Shown here piece after piece: positions 1 to 8,355 of a DNA stretch of 51,559 nucleotides. Below the pieces are notes generated by a model. The model ran no database searches and was not told the origin of the DNA. It saw only the letters and a program-made list of their open reading frames with translations. The translations under genes were made by a program, and so were the position numbers. Origin of the DNA: Truepera sp. (GTDB lineage Bacteria > Deinococcota > Deinococci > Deinococcales > Trueperaceae); the NCBI GenBank assembly GCA_018333895.1, contig JAGXSJ010000091.1, positions 1-51,559 of the forward strand. The letters are read 5' to 3'. Positions within the stretch are counted from its first letter, which is position 1, and every line of letters begins with the position of its first letter.

Positions 1-253
1 ATGCTTAGCCCCGAAAGGGGATTGCAACTCTGTCCAGATTACGAGGCCCTTCGCGTTGCTCAGGGTAAATTTCAAAATGCTTAGCCCCGAAAGGGGATTG
101 CAACTTAATTCTGTAATACGTTTGTCTTAAGTGCCCGCTATGTTTCAATATGCTTAGCCCCGAAAGGGGATTGCAACTCTGTCCAGATTACGAGGCCCTT
201 CGCGTTGCTCAGGGTAAATTTCAAAATGCTTAGCCCCGAAAGGGGATTGCAAC
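1..253. CRISPR. CRISPR array (end of array, 4 repeats)
   Basis: Four copies of a roughly 36-bp repeat end at 28, 104, 177 and 253; the first is cut by the window edge. Each contains a short hairpin (CCCC-GAAA-GGGG) and ends ATTGCAAC, the pattern of type III-associated repeats in Thermus-like bacteria. Spacers are 29-68 (40 bp), 105-141 (37 bp) and 178-217 (40 bp); the first and third are identical. Repeats 2 and 4 share the same two changes at their 5' end relative to repeat 3, so repeat plus spacer was duplicated as a unit. No cas1/cas2 or cas10 gene is in the window; the nearest gene is a CARF-HEPN ancillary nuclease. Orientation is not determined. Confidence 0.9.
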
Positions 254-450
254 TTTCTCCAGATACGAGAGGTAGCCAGGCGCATGGGTACTACGCAAGG
301 CGCAGGCTCCCGACTGGCTGATCCTTGCTACTGGGGGCACAGCATTGAGAGCTTGCGGCGTCTGTCGGAGGTTGTGAGGGCAACGCTCGAGCTGAGGGTC
401 TCGATGCGCGCCAAAGTGGCGCTCGGTAAGCGCCAGGTAGCCCCGCGTGA

Positions 451-456
451 TACCAT
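451..456 (+). promoter_or_regulatory. candidate leaderless -10 box
   Basis: TACCAT sits exactly 6 nt before the ATG of the CARF-HEPN gene, and no Shine-Dalgarno sequence is visible. The spacing matches other genes in this window and the leaderless pattern known in Deinococcus. No clear -35 box is seen. Confidence 0.4.
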
Positions 457-462
457 CGGCGT

Positions 463-1680
463 ATGAGCGGGGAAAAAAGCGCGCGTCACGTCCTGATTGT
501 CACGGTGGGGCAGACCGCCGCGCCTATCGAAGCCGCCCTTGCCCATCACGCCCCCGACGGAGTGGTGTTCATTGCCAGCCAAGGGAGCCATACTGTGGCT
601 GCCGAGCTGGTGAGCGCGTTCAAGGGGGAGTTTTTGCACCACACACTGCTGCTTAATGACCCCGAAAGCCTTAAGGAGAGCTACCAGCAGGCGCTCGCGG
701 CTCTGCGGCAGGCGCTGGCCTGGGAGGCGCAGACCATCACCGCCGACTTAACGGGCGGCACCAAGCCGATGGTGGCGGGCCTGGCGCTGGCGCTTAGCGG
801 GCGCGGCGTGACATTTAGCTATGTGGGCGGCGAGCAGCGTGACGAGTACGGGCGGGTGCGCAGCGGGACCGAGCAGATGCGGCTGTTGGAAGATCCCACC
901 ACCAGGTTCCATGTGCGAGAGTGGGAAGCGTTGCAAAGGGCCTGGAATGCTTGGCGCTTTCAGGATGTCCAGGAGCAACTATCACGCATCCTGGCGCGAC
1001 CTTTAAGCCCTTCCGAGCAGCACTTCTTCGAGCACCTGCGCGGTGTGGTGCAGGGGCTCGAGGCCTGGGATACCTTCCATCACACCGAGGCGCTCAAGTT
1101 CATGGCTGGGCATCTGGAGTCAGCGCTGCTTATTGCCGAGGCGTGGCGGCACGGGAGCAAAGTGCGGGTCTTAAGTACCCTGAATGAGCAGGTAGTACCT
1201 TTGCGTGAACTGGCGGCCACCCCCCACCAGCCCAGCCGCCGGCTCCTGGCTGAGCTGCTAGCTAACGCTGCGCGGCGCGCCGAGACGGGCCGCTATGACG
1301 ACGCGCTGGCGCGGCTCTACCGCGCGGTAGAGCTGGCCGCCGAGGCCGATCTGTATGCTCGGCACGGCGTTAACTTAAGAGACCCGGCCACCTGCGGAGC
1401 GCTCTCGCCTGAACTGAAGAGCCGCGTCAGAGACACGCTGGGCTTAAAAGAGGCGCTGAACCTGGCCTATGATATCGACCTTTACTTCGGCAAGAGCGGC
1501 ACGCTGACGCAGCGGCTCTATAGTGATTATCAGACCGTGCTAAAGCCGCTGTTGGCGCGGCGCCACCGGAGCATCCTGGCGCACGGCCTGACCCCGGTGG
1601 GGTGCGAGGCGTATGAGGAGCTGCGCGAGTATCTTGAGGCGCAAGGGGCACATGCTGCGCCTGCCTGGCCACGGTGGTGA
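463..1680 (+). CDS. CRISPR-associated CARF-HEPN ribonuclease, TIGR02710 family (Csm6/Csx1-like)
   Basis: A 405-residue protein. The N-terminal third is a CARF-type Rossmann domain: TVGQTAAPIEAAL near residues 14-26 is the first strand and loop, and DLTGGTKPMVAGL near residue 95 is the conserved ligand-loop motif of the family. The C-terminal part is helical and ends in R369-SILA-H374, the R-X4-H motif of HEPN ribonucleases. In type III CRISPR systems such proteins bind cyclic oligoadenylate through CARF and then cut RNA through HEPN; that role is inferred from the family. The gene lies 209 bp from the last CRISPR repeat, which supports the assignment. The ATG at 463 follows a candidate leaderless -10. 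No Cas10 that would make the signal is in the window, so it must be encoded elsewhere. Confidence 0.85.
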   Translation: MSGEKSARHVLIVTVGQTAAPIEAALAHHAPDGVVFIASQGSHTVAAELVSAFKGEFLHHTLLLNDPESLKESYQQALAALRQALAWEAQTITADLTGGTKPMVAGLALALSGRGVTFSYVGGEQRDEYGRVRSGTEQMRLLEDPTTRFHVREWEALQRAWNAWRFQDVQEQLSRILARPLSPSEQHFFEHLRGVVQGLEAWDTFHHTEALKFMAGHLESALLIAEAWRHGSKVRVLSTLNEQVVPLRELAATPHQPSRRLLAELLANAARRAETGRYDDALARLYRAVELAAEADLYARHGVNLRDPATCGALSPELKSRVRDTLGLKEALNLAYDIDLYFGKSGTLTQRLYSDYQTVLKPLLARRHRSILAHGLTPVGCEAYEELREYLEAQGAHAAPAWPRW

Positions 1681-1818
1681 GATAAGTCGCCGGTATTTGC
1701 GCCGGGCCTTCATCGAAGTTGTGAGCTTCTGGGTGGCCTGGTGGTCTTGAGTTAGTCGTCGCGGTAGGATACGCCTCCCGCCTGGGGGTAAGGCTAGAGC
1801 TGGAAAGGATGGTGCGCC

Positions 1819-2223
1819 ATGCAGAACCTCACCAATCGCCACCTGATCGATCAGGCCAAAGCGGTGTTGCGGCCAAGAAAGCTCTCCGGTGATAACACGG
1901 CGGGCGATGTGGCCTGCGCGCTGCTTAGCTTTAGCGGCAACCTTTACTTCGGTGTCTGCATCGACATTAACAGCGGTATCGGCTTTTGCGCCGAGCATAG
2001 CGCGATTGCGGCCATGGTGACAGCCGGAGAGAGCGGCATCGCCAAAATCGTGGCGGTCTGGGGTGATGGGGTGGTATTGCCGCCCTGCGGCAGATGTCGG
2101 GAGTTTATGTATCAGATAGATAGCGCCAACTACACGCAGACCGAGGTCATCTTGGGCGAGAACCGGGCGGTCAAGCTGTCAGAGCTTCTGCCGCACCCTT
2201 ACGATGAGGTGTGGCGCCCATGA
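1819..2223 (+). CDS. Cytidine deaminase family protein, blasticidin-S deaminase-like
   Basis: A 134-residue single-domain zinc deaminase. CAEHSAIAAM (about residues 57-66; C/H-A-E zinc and proton-shuttle motif) and PPCGRCREF (about residues 92-100) provide the zinc ligands. The length and the C-terminal ELLPHPYDEVW fit the blasticidin-S deaminase branch of the cytidine deaminases better than the pyrimidine-salvage enzymes. The expected reaction is hydrolytic deamination of a free cytosine nucleoside or a cytosine-containing antibiotic; the substrate cannot be told from sequence. GGAAAGGA lies upstream of the ATG. It lies between the CRISPR nuclease gene and a nucleotidyltransferase gene on the same strand, so a defence or drug-resistance role is possible but unproven. 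Confidence 0.8.
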   Translation: MQNLTNRHLIDQAKAVLRPRKLSGDNTAGDVACALLSFSGNLYFGVCIDINSGIGFCAEHSAIAAMVTAGESGIAKIVAVWGDGVVLPPCGRCREFMYQIDSANYTQTEVILGENRAVKLSELLPHPYDEVWRP

Positions 2224-2284
2224 GACCTGGCGACCCTCTTAGCAGGCGAGCTGCTAGCTTGTGCGTTAGGCTTAAAGCTCAAAC

Positions 2285-3166
2285 ATGAAACAGCTCTTGC
2301 CGGAGCAGCGCGAACTGGTGCTGTCGCTAGCCAAGCGGCTCGGCGCGATTGGCGGGGTCAGGGCGGTGGTGCTGGGCGGGTCTTATGCCCGCGGTTGCGC
2401 GCGACCGGAGTCGGACATCGATCTAGGCCTCCTGTACGCGGAGTCGGCCCCCTTCTCGATCCGGAGCCTCCGTGACTTGGCCGAGGCCGTTGACGACACC
2501 GGTCGGCCGGTGGTAACGGAGTTTTACGAGTGGGGGCGATGGGTCAATGGCGGAGCGTGGCTGACCATTGGCGGGCAGCGCGTCGATCTGCTCTATCGCA
2601 GCATAGAGCGCCTGGAGTGGGTGATGGCTGAAGCGGTGGTTGGCCGGTATGAGCTTGACTATGACCAGCAACCGCCGTTTGGCTTTTTCAGCGGGACATA
2701 TCTTGGCGAGATTGAGGTGAGTATCCCGCTGTTTGATCCTGAAGGGCGATTGGAGTCGCTAAAGTGGCGGGTTGCCGACTACCCCGAGGCCCTGCGCCGG
2801 GCTGTAGTGCAGGACTATCTTTGGGCGGCTGAATTTGGGCTGGCGGCCTTTGCCCCCAAGTTTGCGGCCCGTGCCGACACCTACGGGACAGCCGCCTGCC
2901 TGACGCGCGCTGTAAACCAAGTGATGCTGGCGCTATTTGCCCTAAACCGTAAGTATCCGCTCAATGACAAGACCGCCCTGGCTGAGGTGGCAGAGTTTAG
3001 CTGCGCTCCGCCGTCGTTCGGCCCGCGCGCGCAGGAGACGCTTAAGCACCTCGGGACTACCCCGAGTGAGCTAGCTGCCGCTGTGGAGGGGGTGGTAAAC
3101 CTAGTCTGGGAGAGCGTTGCCCTGGCGGGAGAGCTGTACCGCCCTCGCTATGCGCTGCCCAAGTAG
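2285..3166 (+). CDS. Nucleotidyltransferase-domain protein
   Basis: A 293-residue protein with a pol-beta-type (MNT) nucleotidyltransferase core at about residues 20-110. GGSYARGCARPESDIDLGL (about residues 31-49) has the G-S-x-x-R-G loop and the D-x-D metal pair, and QRVDLLYR near residue 100 supplies the third acidic residue. The remaining 180 residues are mostly helical and resemble the C-terminal part of stand-alone or aminoglycoside-type nucleotidyltransferases. It would transfer a nucleotide to a small molecule, RNA or protein; the acceptor is unknown. It lies 61 bp after the deaminase gene on the same strand and stops 3 bp before the convergent thiamine pyrophosphokinase gene. Confidence 0.75.
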   Translation: MKQLLPEQRELVLSLAKRLGAIGGVRAVVLGGSYARGCARPESDIDLGLLYAESAPFSIRSLRDLAEAVDDTGRPVVTEFYEWGRWVNGGAWLTIGGQRVDLLYRSIERLEWVMAEAVVGRYELDYDQQPPFGFFSGTYLGEIEVSIPLFDPEGRLESLKWRVADYPEALRRAVVQDYLWAAEFGLAAFAPKFAARADTYGTAACLTRAVNQVMLALFALNRKYPLNDKTALAEVAEFSCAPPSFGPRAQETLKHLGTTPSELAAAVEGVVNLVWESVALAGELYRPRYALPK

Positions 3167-3169
3167 CAG

Positions 3170-3829
3170 CTATTCCACGATAACAGCGACTAGCCCCGCC
3201 TCCGTCACGACCTCTAGCGGCGTTGCAGCCACTTCGTTGGAGACGCCCAAGCCCACGCCGAGCTCGAGCCGGTGCCGGTCCAGGGGATACTTGGCGCCGC
3301 TAACGGAGACGACCGACAAGGCTTCGCCCGACAATTCAGGTACCAGGCTCAGCAGGCTGAAGCGCTGGCCGATGGGCAGGGGAAGTGTAAGTTGTTCAGC
3401 GCCCACTAGCAGATGCACTTGCTTGTCGCCTGAGTGCATGAAAACGCGCTCTCCTCGCCCTTTTAGCCGGGCTACCAATAACACCGCCGCCAGCGACTGA
3501 TCGAAGCGGTCGCCTAGCCCGCCGGCGATGATTAGCTCCTTAGCGCCGCGCTTTAGCGCTTCGTCAACGGCTAACTCCAGGTCGAGCCAGTCCTTTTCGG
3601 GCGGGTGACGCTGGTGCGGGACGTGCGGGTAGCGCGCTAGGTCGGCAGCGCTGACCGAGTCGAAGTCGCCGACTATTAGGTCAGGGCTAAGGCCGAGCGG
3701 CTGGGCGTGGCGCAGCCCGGAGTCGGCGGCGATGACCAACTCGGCCTGGGCGGCTATGGTGAGCAGCGCAGGCGTAACGGTGAGCGCTCCGCCGGCCAGG
3801 ATGAGGGCCAGAGGCTGGGGGTGCGGCAT
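3170..3829 (-). CDS. thiN: Thiamine pyrophosphokinase
   Basis: A 219-residue protein with the full motif set of thiamine pyrophosphokinase: LILAGG near the N terminus, AADSG (about 34-38), GDFDS (about 54-58), EKDWLDLELA (about 78-87) with the acidic metal-binding residues, and GGLGDRFDQSLA (about 102-113). It transfers pyrophosphate from ATP to thiamine, giving the cofactor thiamine diphosphate. Length and layout match bacterial ThiN/TPK. TACACT lies 5 nt before the ATG, suggesting a leaderless start. It stands alone, convergent with the nucleotidyltransferase gene. Confidence 0.9.
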   Translation of the reverse strand: MPHPQPLALILAGGALTVTPALLTIAAQAELVIAADSGLRHAQPLGLSPDLIVGDFDSVSAADLARYPHVPHQRHPPEKDWLDLELAVDEALKRGAKELIIAGGLGDRFDQSLAAVLLVARLKGRGERVFMHSGDKQVHLLVGAEQLTLPLPIGQRFSLLSLVPELSGEALSVVSVSGAKYPLDRHRLELGVGLGVSNEVAATPLEVVTEAGLVAVIVE

Positions 3830-3834
3830 GCTCT

Positions 3835-3840
3835 AGTGTA
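3835..3840 (-). promoter_or_regulatory. candidate leaderless -10 box
   Basis: On the minus strand TACACT is followed by 5 nt and the ATG of the thiamine pyrophosphokinase gene; no ribosome-binding site is seen. Confidence 0.35.
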
Positions 3841-3899
3841 GCGCCTAGGCTAGCTGGTTAGCTGACAAGGTGACGTATGCCTGTCTCGGACGCAATTAC

Positions 3900-4016
3900 A
3901 GCGGTTTTCACAAATACTGAGTCGCCTTAGCGCAAGTATCATCTCTGCAAAGGCGCCCTGGAGAATGATTCGCAGTCCTGCGAGCACCCGCAGGATCAAA
4001 CCAGATGATACCTGCT
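3900..4016. repeat. Dispersed MITE-like element, copy A
   Basis: About 117 bp nearly identical to 49215-49349. Its core is bounded by imperfect 13-bp inverted ends: GCAAGTATCATCT (3932-3944) and AGATGATACCTGC (4003-4015); a further copy of the right end sits at 4024-4036. Inside is the palindrome TCCTGCGAGCACCCGCAGGA (3976-3995). Relative to the other copy it lacks a second internal palindrome. It fills the gap between the thiamine pyrophosphokinase gene and the fucose-isomerase-like gene and has no coding capacity. Confidence 0.8.
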
Positions 4017-4079
4017 CTAATCTAGATGATACCTGCTATAATGGTGATGCCGCGGTTGCTAAGCGTTCCCGTGCCGTAA

Positions 4080-5711
4080 TTAGACTTCGGTGCCGCACAG
4101 ATGCACCTTGACGCCGAGCGCCGCGAACATGGCGGCCTTGGCTGCGAGCGCCAGATCGGCCTGCTGAGAGGACGGGGCGTAAGCTACCTGGATGTGGTTG
4201 GCCTGATGCCGCGCCATCATCTGATCGCGTGAGACCCCGTGCAGGACGGCGTGCATGATCGGCCACTGGGGGGTGGTGGCCTGCCAGCGGCGCGCGGTCT
4301 CTTCAGGGGGCAAGAGCGGCACTGTCGCCCGGCCAAGATCGACCTGCAGGGCGCCGTCGCGCAGGTAGACCCGGCTCCAGACGATCTCACCCGGCTGGCT
4401 GACCCCTTTTAGCGTCCCGCCGCCGAGCGGGAAGTACATCGGCGGTTGGCGCTCGCTGCTAGCGCCAGTGTAGCCGCCGATAAAGTGCGAGGCTGGCGCC
4501 GCGCCCGAAATCAGCAGCACCCAGACAAAGGCGTCGATACCGTCACCCTGGTAGTGCTCACCCCAGCGCAGATCGTGCAGGGTAGTAGACGGGTCAAAAC
4601 CGAGCGCCGTCCAGACCCGGTTGGTGATCAGTGCATCGACCGCCGAGCCCTCATCGACTTCGTTAAAGTGCGGCAGCGCCTGTCCGGGATAGAGCTCTTT
4701 GCCGGTGTGGGCGTGGTAGACCGGCGGTCGGTCGGGATTGTTGAGTAGCCCTTCTGCTAAGTCCGAGGCCGGAGTCATGTCCTTGAGCCCTTGCTGGTAC
4801 TGGATGCCGATGGCGTCGCAGCCAAAGGCATGGGCCAGGCGCACAGCGGCCAGGTACATTTTGCACTGCTCAAAGATCTGCGAGTCGGTCAGCTCGGTGA
4901 CCGGGTCGCTGCCGGTGACAAAGGTCATTCCCCGCGCCTCGAGCCAGCGCCGGACGCCGCGGGCCTCCTCGTCGGCGGTGCGCCGCATCTCGGCGACTAG
5001 CGCCGACTGGCTGAGGCGCTCTTTGTAGATGCCTAAGGGATTGAGCAGCTCGTCGTCGATAATAGCGTTGTACATCCCCATGCAGCCCTCGTCGAACACG
5101 CCCAGGATGGCCTTGCGGTGCCGCAGTTCGGCGGCCAGGCGTTGGCCCAAGCTCAGGGGCTCGAGCGGGAGCTTGGTAACGTCCAGGCTGCGCACATGGC
5201 TGGTGTCGTGGTCGATGCGCCCGGTCTGCAGCCACTGCCTGAGGCCGCGCCGGAAGAACTCGTCCTCAAACTCTTCGCTCCACAGCGTGCTGTAGCGCAC
5301 CCCAGCCTTGGTCAGGCTGCCGTTGAGGTTGAGTAGCCCGACCAGGCCCGGCCACTGGCCGCTCCAGTTAGCTACCGTCAGGATCGGGCCGCGGTGGCTG
5401 CGCAGTCCGGCCAAAACGTGATGGCTGTACTGCCAGACGGCCTCGGCCACTACCACCGGCGCGTCGGGGTCGATAGTCATAAAAACGTCCATGCCCTGCC
5501 GCTGGCTGGAGATAAAGCCGTGCCCCTCCGCTTCGTTTACGGGATGGGCGCGTGTTAGGGTAGCCCCTTCGCGGGCAAAGGCTTTGCTCAGGCGCCGCTC
5601 CATCTCGGCCTGGGCCGGCCAGCAGACCTGATTGGCCGCCAGGCGCAGGTCGCCGCTGGCGACTAGGTAGGCTCGTTCCATGGGCGGCTGTTTGTGGCTA
5701 TGGCTGGTCAT
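4080..5711 (-). CDS. L-fucose/L-arabinose isomerase-like family protein
   Basis: A 543-residue cytoplasmic protein. The region around [16 protein letters not shown], the [19 protein letters not shown] segment and [10 protein letters not shown] near residue 415 give it the look of the L-fucose isomerase C-terminal superfamily, whose enzymes interconvert aldoses and ketoses with a divalent metal. It differs clearly from classical FucI, so the exact sugar is not assigned. The ATG at 5711 follows a GGAGG ribosome-binding site. No kinase or aldolase gene sits beside it; the glycan locus further along the window may be a functional partner but is not linked in an operon. Confidence 0.75.
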   Translation of the reverse strand: MTSHSHKQPPMERAYLVASGDLRLAANQVCWPAQAEMERRLSKAFAREGATLTRAHPVNEAEGHGFISSQRQGMDVFMTIDPDAPVVVAEAVWQYSHHVLAGLRSHRGPILTVANWSGQWPGLVGLLNLNGSLTKAGVRYSTLWSEEFEDEFFRRGLRQWLQTGRIDHDTSHVRSLDVTKLPLEPLSLGQRLAAELRHRKAILGVFDEGCMGMYNAIIDDELLNPLGIYKERLSQSALVAEMRRTADEEARGVRRWLEARGMTFVTGSDPVTELTDSQIFEQCKMYLAAVRLAHAFGCDAIGIQYQQGLKDMTPASDLAEGLLNNPDRPPVYHAHTGKELYPGQALPHFNEVDEGSAVDALITNRVWTALGFDPSTTLHDLRWGEHYQGDGIDAFVWVLLISGAAPASHFIGGYTGASSERQPPMYFPLGGGTLKGVSQPGEIVWSRVYLRDGALQVDLGRATVPLLPPEETARRWQATTPQWPIMHAVLHGVSRDQMMARHQANHIQVAYAPSSQQADLALAAKAAMFAALGVKVHLCGTEV

Positions 5712-5739
5712 GGTGCCTCCATTCTAGCCCAGCGGCGGT

Positions 5740-5745
5740 TATGAT
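5740..5745 (+). promoter_or_regulatory. candidate leaderless -10 box
   Basis: TATGAT lies 6 nt before the ATG of the GNAT gene, with no Shine-Dalgarno sequence between. Confidence 0.45.
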
Positions 5746-5751
5746 GCCGGC

Positions 5752-6198
5752 ATGTCCTCCTTTGCTGTGCGTGCTGCCCGTCCCGGCGATCATCCGGCGC
5801 TCTTGGGATTGCTTAGCGAGTTGTTAGACCGCCCGCTCTCAGCCGAGGTCGCTGCGGCCTTGAATACCAACCTGCTGCGGGTGCTCTCCACGCCCGGCTC
5901 GACGCTGCTGGTTGCTGCCGAGGAGGGGGCGCTGCTGGGCTTCGTCTCGCTTTGGACGCGCTGGGGCCTCTTTGAGCAGGCGCCGACCGGGGTGGTGGAT
6001 TGCCTGATGGTAGCGCGTGCTTATCAAGCTTCGGCGGTGCCACACGCGCTCCTTGAGCAGGCCCTGGGCGCCTGTCAGGCGCTGGGCTGCACCCGGGTCG
6101 AGTTCGTGCCAACCGAAGCGTCGCTCATCCCCAGCGAGGCGCTCGAGGGGTTTGGCTTTGTGCGCTCGGCTGAGCGGTTTGGGCTCGAGCTGCTTTAG
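5752..6198 (+). CDS. GNAT-family N-acetyltransferase
   Basis: A 148-residue protein of GNAT length and layout. VRAARPGDHPALLGLL is the typical first strand and helix. The central strand GALLGFVSLWTRWG leads into VVDCLMVARAYQASAVPHAL, the position of the acetyl-CoA-binding motif A, although the usual Q/R-x-x-G-x-G/A loop is degenerate. The C-terminal CTRVEFVPTEAS and EALEGFGFVRSAERFGLEL match the last strands. It would transfer an acetyl group from acetyl-CoA to an amine; the substrate is unknown. It starts immediately downstream of a TATGAT box and is divergent from the isomerase-like gene. Confidence 0.75.
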   Translation: MSSFAVRAARPGDHPALLGLLSELLDRPLSAEVAAALNTNLLRVLSTPGSTLLVAAEEGALLGFVSLWTRWGLFEQAPTGVVDCLMVARAYQASAVPHALLEQALGACQALGCTRVEFVPTEASLIPSEALEGFGFVRSAERFGLELL

Positions 6199-6311
6199 GG
6201 GAGGCTTATACAGCGCTGGACCATCGTCAGTTTTGGACATGGTGGTACAATAGAGGGGCTGCCTCACTTGCGGCGTAATTGCTAGTTAGGTCGCAAGCAA
6301 AGAAGGTAACG

Positions 6312-7158
6312 ATGAGCACGATTAATCCATACAAGGACTTCACCGGGCGTTTGAAGCTGCTGATCAGCAAGCACCCGATGCCAATCACCATCACTCTGAG
6401 CAACATTTTTACCATGCGTCTTATCGGCAACAAGACGCACGGCGACCTTGCCGAAATCGCGATTGCCGAATTCATCAATCAATACATGTACGATTTCCGT
6501 TCGGTTCACGTTGGCAAGGATCTCTATCGCGCTAAGTCACAAGAAGAGGACATCAAAATCATCAACGAGATTACCAAGGCCGAGTTCCCGGTCAGCCTCA
6601 AGGCCTATGAAGATGGGCCTCTACAACTTTCCACAGACAAGACGGGCTCGATGTTTCCGCGCTTGCGCCAAGAGGGCGATGAGATAACAAATAATAACCG
6701 ACTCGAGGCGATTTTTGCTGACCCCGCCTTCTCAGCATTTGCAACCATTAATGTGCTTCCACTCATCTATAATGAGCAGGGTCAACGCTGTAACATTTGT
6801 GTTTGACAGCGAGCGAGCGCGTTCTGCGACGAGGCGTATTGTGTTGGAATCCACCGGTCGAGGCAGGAGGCATCCCGTATACCGGTTCTACGATGCCGCC
6901 GGTGACTACATCTGCGAAGTCCGATACGGGGACGCAGCGGCAAATGCTCTACAACGTGGTCTCTGGACTCACACCAAGAACGGGCTAAAGTACTTCGACA
7001 GCATTACCGGTGAATGGATCGACTATTCACACAACAAGGTGCTGGTAGCACTTTTCTCCCATGCCCTCGTGTCGTCGGAGGCCGGGCACGCTTCTGCTCT
7101 GGAGAAAGTCAAGGAGGACATTGCATTACTAAAACAGCGATCAGGACTAAAGAAATGA
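6312..7158 (+). pseudogene. Type II restriction endonuclease gene, frameshifted
   Basis: Two overlapping reading frames make up one protein. Frame 1 runs 6312-6806 (164 aa from the ATG, which follows AAGAAGG) and contains GDLAEIAIAEF followed by KSQEEDIKI and FPVSLKAYE, resembling a PD-(D/E)XK nuclease core. The continuation HPVYRFYDAAGDYICEVRYG and NALQRGLWTHTK lies in the next frame and ends at 7158. Removing one T from the ATTTG run near 6796-6798 joins them through CNI-VFDSERA. The second frame has no ribosome-binding site of its own near the junction. The stop overlaps the methyltransferase ATG by 4 bp (ATGA), normal for an R-M operon. Either the nuclease is inactivated or the base is a sequencing error. 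The region is visibly richer in A+T than its neighbours, suggesting transfer. Confidence 0.7.
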
Positions 7159-8288
7159 CGGAACAACTTGCACTCTTCGACGATTTCATCGTCGATGTGC
7201 CGCCGACGGAGGGAATCAAGTACGCTGGTTCCAAGCTCAAGTTGTTGCCTGCCATCCTTGACCTGGTACAAAAAACCAAGGCCAAAACTGTTCTTGACGG
7301 ATTTTCCGGAACGACTCGTGTCTCCCAAGCGCTTGCCAAGAGCGGTTACACGGTGATCTGCAATGACATTGCGGTATGGTCAGAGGTGTTCGGGACCTGT
7401 TATTTACTTTGTGAGAAGCGACGTCAGGATTATCAGGAGTTGATTGATCACCTCAATTCCGTCCTCCCAATAGACGGCTGGTTCACGGAGCACTATGGTG
7501 GAGATCCAAACAGCGGATGCTCGATTCAGAGCGATGGTCTTAAGAAACCCTGGCAAAGGCACAATACTCGCAAGTTGGATGGTATACGCGAAGAAATCGA
7601 AAACCTAAAGCTTGGAAAGATAGACAGGTCAGTTGCTCTTACGAGTCTCATTCTCGCCTTGGACCGGGTGGATAGCACAATCGGACATTTCGCCTCGTAC
7701 CTTAACGATTGGTCCACCCGTTCTTATAACGGCCTCTATCTTACGGTTCCTCAGATTTTTGTCTCTGACGCGAACCACCAGGTTTTTCGTAGAGACATTT
7801 TTGATCTGGTGGGAGATTTATCGGCTGACCTTGCCTATTTCGATCCACCATATGGATCTAACAATGAGAAGATGCCGCCGTCCAGAGTGCGCTACACTTC
7901 TTATTACCACGTGTGGACAAGCATTTGCCTCTATGACAGACCAGAAGTATTCGGGAAGGTCAAGCGTCGCAAAGACACATCCGATACAGTCGCCGCATCT
8001 GTGTTTGAGGAGTTTCGGAGGGGTGAAGACGGTCGTTTTGTCGCGGTAGCAGCGATTGAGCGTCTGCTCATGATGACGAATGCTCAGTGGATCATTCTAT
8101 CCTACAGTTCCGGTGGGCGGGCTACTGCGAATGAACTGAACGAGGTGGTGCGCCGAAGCGGGCGTCTGCTTGAAGTGGTTGAGCTTGACTATAAGAAGAA
8201 TGTCATGGCTGGAATGAAATGGACTAACGAATGGCTGCGAGATGCCGAAGAGCCAAACAAGGAGTTCCTTTTCCTGATAGAGAAGTAG
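7155..8288 (+). CDS. DNA adenine methyltransferase, D12 class
   Basis: A 377-residue N6-adenine DNA methyltransferase in the D12 (alpha) order: motif X KYAGSKLKLLPAI (about residues 20-32), motif I TVLDGFSGTTRVSQAL (AdoMet binding, about 42-57), a target-recognition region, then motif IV D230-PPY with YFDPPYGSN. It would protect the host site of the upstream nuclease; the recognition sequence cannot be read from the protein. The ATG at 7155 is chosen because it overlaps the nuclease stop (ATGA) and because homology begins there. The methyltransferase is intact while the nuclease is frameshifted, the usual survival pattern of decaying R-M systems. Confidence 0.85.
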   Translation: MTEQLALFDDFIVDVPPTEGIKYAGSKLKLLPAILDLVQKTKAKTVLDGFSGTTRVSQALAKSGYTVICNDIAVWSEVFGTCYLLCEKRRQDYQELIDHLNSVLPIDGWFTEHYGGDPNSGCSIQSDGLKKPWQRHNTRKLDGIREEIENLKLGKIDRSVALTSLILALDRVDSTIGHFASYLNDWSTRSYNGLYLTVPQIFVSDANHQVFRRDIFDLVGDLSADLAYFDPPYGSNNEKMPPSRVRYTSYYHVWTSICLYDRPEVFGKVKRRKDTSDTVAASVFEEFRRGEDGRFVAVAAIERLLMMTNAQWIILSYSSGGRATANELNEVVRRSGRLLEVVELDYKKNVMAGMKWTNEWLRDAEEPNKEFLFLIEK

Positions 8289-8355
8289 GTGGCCTTTCCC
8301 TGGGAGCAGGCTAAGGTGGCATTGCGGGCCGAAGGGGTAGCGAAGGAGACGGTCG

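Noticed and set aside
284-466. 60-codon frame between the CRISPR array and the CARF-HEPN gene
   Set aside because: No motif, no ribosome-binding site, and it overlaps the leaderless box of the next gene.
6715-7158. Second half of the nuclease as an independent subunit gene
   Set aside because: It has no ribosome-binding site at a sensible start, and joining the frames at one base gives a continuous protein, so a frameshift explains it better.
8289-8355. Short GTG frame after the methyltransferase gene
   Set aside because: About 30 codons overlapping hisH antisense with no recognisable motif; no evidence that it is a gene.
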